DNA of 28,365 nucleotides, from contig CAAEDC010000092.1 of NCBI GenBank assembly GCA_900754495.1, positions 1 through 28,365 of the forward strand, given 5' to 3'. The stretch is from Eggerthellaceae bacterium (lineage in GTDB: Bacteria; Actinomycetota; Coriobacteriia; Coriobacteriales; Eggerthellaceae). Under the pieces are notes generated by a model, which ran no database searches, was not told the origin of the DNA, and saw only the letters and a program-made list of their open reading frames with translations. The translations under genes and the position numbers were made by a program. Below, in pieces: positions 23,092 through 28,365 of this stretch (position 1 is the first letter of the stretch; each line of letters starts with the position of its first letter).

Positions 23092-24024
23092 CTACTTGTC
23101 GGCGTCGAGCAGCCCGCCGGCGATGAGCACCTCGCGGATCGCCTCGACGTCCTCGCCCTCGAGCGGCTGGACGGGCTCGCGCATCTGGTTGGTGTTGAAC
23201 ACGCCCATCTGCCACAGGGCGGTCTTGAACGCGCCCACGCCCGCGCCGAAGCCGACGGTCGCCTTGACCTTGCGGGTCATGAACATCAGGCGCGCCAGGT
23301 GGTCCTGCAGGCGCTTGACCTCGTCCCAATCGCCGGCCTGGAAGGCGCGCCACTGGGCGACGTAGCTGTCGGGATCGACGTTGGCCAGGCCCGGCACCGA
23401 GCCGTCGGCGCCGGCGAGGTAGGCGCCGTCGACGCACACCTCATGGCCGGTGAGCAGCTGCAGCGGATGGCCCGCATCCTCGTTTTCGATGACGAGCCAG
23501 CGGAACGACACATCGTCGCCCGAGGAGTCCTTGACGCCCTGCAGGACGCCGTCCTTGCCCAGCGTCACGAGCATCGTGGGGTCGAGCTTGGTGTGCACGC
23601 ACACGGGCAGGTCGTAGGCGAACAGCGGCAGGTCGGTGTGCTCGCGGATCGCGCGGAAGTGGCGCTCGGTCTCCTTGGGGCCGCCCAGCGCGTAGAACGG
23701 GGCGGTGGCCACGATCGCGTCGACGCCGAAGCCCTTGGCGCGCTTGGCCTGGTCGACCACGCGCATGGTCTCCATGTCGATGATGCCGGCGAGCACGGGC
23801 ACGCGCTTGTTGACGATGGCGACCGCCTCCTGCAGCACGTGGTAGCGCTGCGCGTCGGTGAGGAAGGCGACCTCGCCGGAGGAGCCCAGGAAGAACAGGC
23901 CGTCGACGCCGGCCTTGATCATGCGGTTGATGGAGCGCTCGAGCGCCTCCAGGTCCAGATGCCTATCTTCCGTCAGCGGAATGACAACCGGGGGGATGAC
24001 GCCGCGAAACGGTGAATCTGCCAT
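23092..24024 (-). CDS. nanA: Dihydrodipicolinate synthase-family aldolase, probable N-acetylneuraminate lyase
   Basis: The predicted reaction is cleavage of N-acetylneuraminate to pyruvate and ManNAc. The 310-residue class I aldolase has the pyruvate-carboxylate motif GSSGE (47-51), Tyr137 in FAYDLP, and the Schiff-base lysine Lys165 in GVKDSSGDD. These are the positions known for E. coli NanA. Family members also include DapA and other aldolases, so the substrate rests on its linkage to nanK and nanE. The ATG has GAAGAAGGGAC upstream. A good promoter lies 40-70 bp before it, so it is the first gene of its operon. Confidence 0.85.
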   Translation of the reverse strand: MADSPFRGVIPPVVIPLTEDRHLDLEALERSINRMIKAGVDGLFFLGSSGEVAFLTDAQRYHVLQEAVAIVNKRVPVLAGIIDMETMRVVDQAKRAKGFGVDAIVATAPFYALGGPKETERHFRAIREHTDLPLFAYDLPVCVHTKLDPTMLVTLGKDGVLQGVKDSSGDDVSFRWLVIENEDAGHPLQLLTGHEVCVDGAYLAGADGSVPGLANVDPDSYVAQWRAFQAGDWDEVKRLQDHLARLMFMTRKVKATVGFGAGVGAFKTALWQMGVFNTNQMREPVQPLEGEDVEAIREVLIAGGLLDADK

Positions 24025-24065
24025 GGGGAATGTCCCTTCTTCGAGTGTTGGCCGTATGTCAGATA

Positions 24066-24094
24066 AGCGTAAACCGCCAGATGGCCCCCGTCAA
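24066..24094 (-). promoter_or_regulatory. Candidate sigma-70-type promoter of the nanA operon
   Basis: On the minus strand, TTGACG (24089-24094) and TACGCT (24066-24071) are separated by exactly 17 bp. The -35 matches consensus in 5 of 6 positions and the -10 keeps the key A2 and T6. It sits between the transporter terminator and nanA. No repressor site could be identified with confidence. Confidence 0.55.
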
Positions 24095-24127
24095 CGAAAA
24101 GCGCTGATGATCACCAAATCGCTCCAC

Positions 24128-24162
24128 AAAAAACGACCCCCGGACGGTTTGTCCGGGGGTCG
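24128..24162 (-). terminator. Strong rho-independent terminator of the ABC transporter operon
   Basis: A perfect 12-bp GC-rich stem (24134-24145 with 24151-24162) with a 5-nt loop is followed on the minus strand by TTTTTT (24133-24128). It lies 29 bp after the stop of the ATPase gene and separates the transporter transcript from nanA-nanK-nanE. Confidence 0.95.
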
Positions 24163-24190
24163 CGTTCAGACGGAGGCGTCGCTCAGGCGG

Positions 24191-25168
24191 TTAGTTCTGA
24201 GGCTTGCCCCGGTCGGGATGGAGCAGGGACGGGGCCGCGCCCAGCAGCAGGCGGGTGTACTCGTCCTTGGGGTTGTTGAACACCTGCTCCGCGGTGCCGC
24301 GCTCGACCGCCTGGCCCTTGTTCATGACGATGATGCGGTCGGAGATGTAGCGCACGGTCTGGATGTCGTGGCTGATGAACACCATCGCCAAGCCCAGATC
24401 CTTCTTCAGATCCATCAGCAGGTTCAGGATCTGCGCGCGCACGGACACGTCGAGGGCCGAGGTCGGCTCGTCGGCGATGATCGCGTCGGGCGAAAGCGAC
24501 AGGGCGCGGGCGATGGCCACGCGCTGGCGCTGGCCGCCGGAGAGCTGGCCGGGCAGGGCGTCAAGTGCTGAGGAGGGCAGGCCCACCATGCCGATGAGCT
24601 CCTGCACGCGCTTCTCGCGGGAGATCTTGTCGCCGACCTTGTGGACCAGCATGGGGTCCATGAGCTGGTCGTGGATGGTCATGCGAGCGTTCAGCGCGGT
24701 GGCGGGATCCTGGAAGACCACCGAGATCACGCGGCCGATGTGGCGGCGCTGGGCGGCGGTGCGCTTGGTGACGTCCTCGCCCTTGAAGTACACCTTGCCG
24801 GACGTGGGGGCCTGCAGGCCGCACATCACGTTGGCGGTCGTGGACTTGCCGCAGCCGGACTCGCCCACGATGCCGAGCGTCTGGCCGGGCATCAGGCGCA
24901 GCGTCAGGCCCTGCACCGCATGCACGATGTTGGGATGCAGGAGCGAGCCGGTGCGCGTCTTGAAGTCGACGCGGATGTCGTCCAGGAAGATGATGGGCAT
25001 CACGCCGTTGATGGCGCCGCCGGGCTCGGCGGGGGGCTTGACGCCCTCGGCCTCGTCGGCGGCGGCAGCGGCAGCCGCGGCGGCGCTCAGATCGGCGCCG
25101 TCCTGAAGGCGCGCCTGCTGGGCGGCCTCGGCGGCCGCGTCTACTTTACGCGGATCGAGTTCGCTCAT
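24191..25168 (-). CDS. Peptide-type ABC transporter ATPase (DppF/OppF-like)
   Basis: This cytosolic ATPase subunit energises import with the fused permease-ATPase encoded next to it. The 325 residues have an unusual alanine-rich N-terminal extension of about 55 residues, including a run of nine alanines (29-37). Walker [10 protein letters not shown] (102-110), the signature [12 protein letters not shown], Walker B AIIADEP and the H-loop SHD follow. The C-terminal [15 protein letters not shown] is the oligopeptide/dipeptide-specific tail. The ATG overlaps the upstream stop by 4 bp. The substrate is uncertain: peptides by family, sialic acid by neighbourhood. Confidence 0.93.
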   Translation of the reverse strand: MSELDPRKVDAAAEAAQQARLQDGADLSAAAAAAAAADEAEGVKPPAEPGGAINGVMPIIFLDDIRVDFKTRTGSLLHPNIVHAVQGLTLRLMPGQTLGIVGESGCGKSTTANVMCGLQAPTSGKVYFKGEDVTKRTAAQRRHIGRVISVVFQDPATALNARMTIHDQLMDPMLVHKVGDKISREKRVQELIGMVGLPSSALDALPGQLSGGQRQRVAIARALSLSPDAIIADEPTSALDVSVRAQILNLLMDLKKDLGLAMVFISHDIQTVRYISDRIIVMNKGQAVERGTAEQVFNNPKDEYTRLLLGAAPSLLHPDRGKPQN

Positions 25169-27189
25169 AGCAGCACCCCTTCCGGAAGATACGGTTTGAT
25201 GCCGAGGCGCTTCAACTCGCTGTCAGGCAGCTCGGCGTAGTAATGGTCGGTGTTGGGAACGCGCTTGAGCATCGGGCGCATCTGGGACACCTTGTCCGGA
25301 TGGCTCGAGCGCGGCGTGAAGCGGTCGCCGGCGGGGAAGTCCTTGGGGCTGGGGACGCTGCCGGGCACCTGGTGCAGGCGGGCGCCGCCGGCCTCGATGG
25401 ACAGAACCGAGCCGAGCAGGCCGCGGGTGTACTCGTGGACCGGGCTGCACAGGATGTCCTTGACCGGGCCCTGCTCCACGATCTGGCCGGCGTACATGAC
25501 CGTGATCGAGTTGGCGACCTCGGCGACGAGCGCCAGGTCGTGGCTCACGAACACCATCGCGAAGCCGAGCTCCTTCTGGAGCTTGTTCAGCAGGTCGATG
25601 ACCTGCTTCTGCACGGTCACGTCGAGCGCGGTGGTGGGCTCGTCGGCGATGACCACCTTGGGGTCGCGCGTCAGGGCCATTGCGATCAGCACGCGCTGGC
25701 GCTGGCCGCCGGAGAGCTCATGCGGGTAGGATTCCAGCGTGCGCTTGGGATCCAGGCCGACCAGCTCGAGCAGCTCCTCGGCGCTGCGGGTGCCGCCGCG
25801 CTTGGTCAGCTGCTTCATCTGGGCGCTGATGAGCATCGAGGGGTTCAGCGAGGACAGGGCGTCCTGGTAGACCATGGCGATCTCGCGGCCGCGCAGCTGG
25901 TTGCGCTCGCGGTCGGACATGTCGAGCAGGTTCTTGCCGTCGTAGAGGATCTCGCCGGAGATCTGGGCCTTCGGATCGAGCAGGCCCATGATGGTCAGCG
26001 ACGTGATCGACTTGCCGCAGCCGGACTCGCCCACAAGGCCCATGGTCTGGCGCGGGCGGACGACGAAGCTCAGGTGATCGACGACGTTCACATCGCCATG
26101 GCGCGGGAACTTGATGCACAGGTCCTTGACCTCGAGGATGGGCGGCACGTCGGTGCGGGCCTCGAAGCGGTCGGTGCGGATCTGCTCCATCTCGCGCAGG
26201 CGGGCGAGGCGCTTCTCCAGCATGTCGGCCTGGGCCTCGTAAGCCAGACGCGGGTCGGCGATGAGGCGGTCGGCCTCACGCTCGGAGTCGGTGCTGCCCT
26301 CTTCGACCTTGACGGCGCTCTTAGGAGCGGCCATGGCGTCGGTCATGCCCTCGGAGACGATGTTCAGGCACAGGACCGTGAGCATGATCATGATGCCGGG
26401 GAACAGCGCCTGCCACCAACGGCCGGCCAGCACGCCGGCGCGGGCGTCAGAGAGGATGTTGCCCCACGTGGGCGTGGGCTCGGGGATGCCCGCCGCGATG
26501 AACGACAGGGAGGCCTCGAACACGATGGCGTCTGCGACGAGCACGATCGTGAAGACCAGAACCGGCGCGATGCAGTTGCGCACGACGTGCTTGATCAGGA
26601 TCCACGGGGCGCGCGCGCCGCTGACGACGACCGCGCGGACGTAGTCCTGGTTGTACTCGCTCATCACGTTGGCGCGCACGATACGCGCGATCTGCGGGAT
26701 GTAGAGGAAGCCGATCGCGAAGATCAGCGAAGGCACCGTATTGCCGAACACGATGACGAACGTGGCGGCCAGAGCGATGCCGGGGAAGGACATGATGACG
26801 TCGAGGATGCGCATGATGACCTCGGAGACCCACTTGCGGGAGACCGCGGCGATCGAGCCGATGATAGAGCCGAGGATCAACGCGAACGCGGTGGCGCCCA
26901 GGCCGATGATCAGCGAGTAGCGCGCGCCGTACATCAAGCGCGACATGACGTCGCGGCCCTTGTCGTCGGTGCCGAACAGAAACTCGCCGCTCGGCGCTTG
27001 GCGTGCGGCGAAGATCTGCTGGGGATCATAGGGGGCAAGCACCCCGGCGCAGATGGCCATGAGGACGATCAGCAGCAGCACGACAAGCGAGATGCGCGCG
27101 CCAGTGGTCATGGCCTTCCAACGGCGGAAGCGCACCTTGCCGGCGCTGGCTTCCATCTTCTTGGTGAGATTTCCACGTAGTTGAACCAT
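25165..27189 (-). CDS. Fused permease-ATPase of a peptide-type ABC transporter (DppC-DppD fusion)
   Basis: One 674-residue protein joins two normally separate subunits. Residues about 30-285 are the DppC-type permease, with a first helix at 32-52, FGTDDKGRDVMSRLMYGAR (72-90), and the coupling-loop EAA-like SGARAPWILIKHVVRN (190-205). A highly charged linker at about 290-345, probably helical, leads to the ATPase domain. That domain has Walker A GESGCGKS (387-394), [12 protein letters not shown] (492-503), Walker B VVIADEP (512-518), His550, and a long oligopeptide-type C-terminus. The reading frame is continuous across the junction. Such fusions are known in actinobacteria and in some sialic acid importers of this family. 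It starts 1 bp after the DppB-like stop. Confidence 0.93.
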   Translation of the reverse strand: MVQLRGNLTKKMEASAGKVRFRRWKAMTTGARISLVVLLLIVLMAICAGVLAPYDPQQIFAARQAPSGEFLFGTDDKGRDVMSRLMYGARYSLIIGLGATAFALILGSIIGSIAAVSRKWVSEVIMRILDVIMSFPGIALAATFVIVFGNTVPSLIFAIGFLYIPQIARIVRANVMSEYNQDYVRAVVVSGARAPWILIKHVVRNCIAPVLVFTIVLVADAIVFEASLSFIAAGIPEPTPTWGNILSDARAGVLAGRWWQALFPGIMIMLTVLCLNIVSEGMTDAMAAPKSAVKVEEGSTDSEREADRLIADPRLAYEAQADMLEKRLARLREMEQIRTDRFEARTDVPPILEVKDLCIKFPRHGDVNVVDHLSFVVRPRQTMGLVGESGCGKSITSLTIMGLLDPKAQISGEILYDGKNLLDMSDRERNQLRGREIAMVYQDALSSLNPSMLISAQMKQLTKRGGTRSAEELLELVGLDPKRTLESYPHELSGGQRQRVLIAMALTRDPKVVIADEPTTALDVTVQKQVIDLLNKLQKELGFAMVFVSHDLALVAEVANSITVMYAGQIVEQGPVKDILCSPVHEYTRGLLGSVLSIEAGGARLHQVPGSVPSPKDFPAGDRFTPRSSHPDKVSQMRPMLKRVPNTDHYYAELPDSELKRLGIKPYLPEGVLL

Positions 27190-27190
27190 G

Positions 27191-28147
27191 TTACACCGTC
27201 CTGATGCGCGGATCGATCAGGATATAGAGCATATCCACGATGATGTTGATGATGATGAAGGTGATGGCCACCACCAAGACGACGCCCTGGATCAGCATGA
27301 CGTAGTTGGACTGGATGCCCGAGAGAATCGCCATGCCCATGCCGGGGAGGTTGAAGATGACCTCGATGACCACGGCGCCGCCGATCAGGTAGCCGATGCG
27401 CATGCCCAGCACCGTGACGGGCGTGATGAGCGCGTTGCGCAGCACGTTGCGCCCGATGACGACGGCCTTGGGGATGCCGGCGCCCAGAGCGGTACGGACG
27501 TAGTCCTTGTCAAGCTCCTCGACCATCGACGTGCGGATGACGCGGGTCATCTGGCCGATGACGGGGAACGCCAGCGCGACTGCGGGCATCGCCATTCGCG
27601 CGATGTATCCGCCCGGATCGCTGAAGAAGTCGGGCAGCGGGCCGGAGGCGGGCAGCATGTGCAGGTTGGACGAGAACAGCAGGATCAACAGGACCGCAAG
27701 CCAGAACGACGGGGTGGCGACCATGATGATCGAGATGACGCGGATGATCTGGTCGGGCCACTTGTCGCGGTAGATTGCCGAGACGACGCCCAGGATGACC
27801 GCCAGCACCACGGCGATGATCAGGCCGATGAACGTCAGCTGCAGCGTGACCGGCAGCGCGGTGGCGACGCGCTCGCCCACCGACAGGTAGTTCGCGCCGT
27901 AGGTGCCCAGGTCTCCCTGGAACAAACCCACCATGTAATTGCAGTACTGGATGATGATCGGGTCGTTGAGCCCGTGCTCCTCGCGGTACGCAGATATCTG
28001 CGCCGGCGTCGCGTTCTCGCCCAGAACGGCTGTTGCCTGGTCGATGGGCGATAGCGACATGAGGAAGAACACGAGGATCGTGACGCCGAAGATCATGATC
28101 GGCAACGCTATGAGGCGTCGGCCGATCAGGCGCAAGAGATTGCTCAC
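27191..28147 (-). CDS. Peptide-type ABC transporter permease (DppB-like)
   Basis: An inner-membrane channel subunit of a dipeptide/oligopeptide/nickel-type importer. With the GTG start at 28147 it has 318 residues, the usual size. The N-terminal RLIGRRLIALPIMIFGVTILVFFLM helix is typical, as are the exposed loop, the conserved RTSMVEELDKDYVRTALGAGI segment, and RNALITPVTVLGMRIGYLIGGAVVIE. The longer in-frame reading to 28321 is rejected: it adds a hydrophilic tail, and AAAGGGGA sits 5 nt before the GTG. No substrate-binding protein gene lies between the operon promoter and this gene, so the binding protein must be encoded elsewhere. Confidence 0.93.
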   Translation of the reverse strand: MSNLLRLIGRRLIALPIMIFGVTILVFFLMSLSPIDQATAVLGENATPAQISAYREEHGLNDPIIIQYCNYMVGLFQGDLGTYGANYLSVGERVATALPVTLQLTFIGLIIAVVLAVILGVVSAIYRDKWPDQIIRVISIIMVATPSFWLAVLLILLFSSNLHMLPASGPLPDFFSDPGGYIARMAMPAVALAFPVIGQMTRVIRTSMVEELDKDYVRTALGAGIPKAVVIGRNVLRNALITPVTVLGMRIGYLIGGAVVIEVIFNLPGMGMAILSGIQSNYVMLIQGVVLVVAITFIIINIIVDMLYILIDPRIRTV

Positions 28148-28231
28148 TTGTTCCCCTTTCTCCGTACGTACGCGAGCGCTTGCCCGCGTTTCCCTCCAAA
28201 ACGCACGGATCCTCCCGCACGTAACCGCAAC

Positions 28232-28237
28232 ATTATA
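28232..28237 (-). promoter_or_regulatory. Candidate -10 box of the ABC transporter operon
   Basis: A perfect TATAAT reads leftward 85 bp before the GTG start of the DppB-like gene. No good -35 lies at 16-18 bp. The rest of 28148-28365 shows no gene. Confidence 0.45.
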
Positions 28238-28365
28238 GCCTGTAACCCTATCGTTTACCGTCTCGAGGGCGATCTCATTCTTTTGGCTCTTCGGTGGTTT
28301 CTGTGGGAGAGATTCCGGCATAGGCCCAGCTCAGCGGGCGAAAACAACGATCTGGAACTGAAACG

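Noticed and set aside
25243..27180. Plus-strand open frame (645 codons) opposite the permease-ATPase fusion
   Set aside because: His/Asp/Gly-rich low-complexity translation typical of antisense frames. The minus strand encodes clear ABC transporter motifs throughout.
1..28365. CRISPR arrays, tRNA or rRNA genes, prophage genes, recombinase genes
   Set aside because: No regularly spaced identical repeats, no recognisable RNA genes and no recombinase ORF were seen. Any invertase for the switch must be encoded elsewhere.

Overview
The window looks like a chromosomal segment of a high-GC, Gram-positive gut actinobacterium. A member of the Coriobacteriia such as Collinsella is my best guess. The basis is GC-rich codon use, strong Shine-Dalgarno sites, a zinc-type adenylate kinase, an actinobacterial-style fused peptide-type ABC transporter, and a sialic acid/amino-sugar catabolic set next to a surface-polysaccharide cluster. 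The genus call is inference; no rRNA or other marker was available.

Layout. (1) 1-3248: a terminator for an unseen upstream gene, adk with its own terminator, and a 725-residue polytopic GT-C-like membrane protein. (2) 3359-5208: overlapping nagB-nagA, closed by a terminator at 5263-5316. (3) 5389-5573: a 185-bp segment bounded by 20-bp inverted repeats (19/20 match), with candidate promoters in both directions. It lies directly upstream of a NusG/LoaP-like antiterminator gene. (4) 5626-19470: a mostly translationally coupled surface-polysaccharide operon. In order it encodes the NusG paralog, the initiating sugar-phosphate transferase, a WecG/TagA transferase, the UDP-GlcNAc 2-epimerase WecB, a pyruvyl transferase with a broken FrhB-like flavo/iron-sulfur gene, two glycosyltransferases, an acyltransferase, a Wzy-like polymerase, a Wzx-like flippase, a second pyruvyl transferase with a second FrhB-like gene, and a short ferredoxin ORF. 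(5) 19471-21042: non-coding debris and a decayed IS1249-like insertion sequence that appears to have eroded the 3' end of the polysaccharide operon. (6) 21372-24024 (minus strand): nanA-nanK-nanE-like genes with a good promoter. (7) 24191-28147 (minus strand): a peptide-type ABC transporter (permease, permease-ATPase fusion, ATPase) with a strong terminator.

How the parts fit. NanA, NanK and NanE would turn N-acetylneuraminate into GlcNAc-6-P, and NagA and NagB would carry that to fructose-6-P. The neighbouring ABC transporter is a reasonable candidate for sialic acid import, although no substrate-binding protein is visible. The polysaccharide operon sits between the two halves of this pathway and draws on the same amino-sugar pool through WecB (UDP-ManNAc).

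The most interesting signal is the probable phase-variable promoter in front of a NusG-family gene and a capsule-type operon. This is the architecture known from Bacteroides capsule loci, here in what looks like an actinobacterium. Also notable are the two pyruvyl transferase/FrhB-like pairs (an undefined redox or modification module), long competing hairpins inside glycosyltransferase coding sequence, and signs of decay (frameshift and deletion in the first FrhB, truncation next to the IS).
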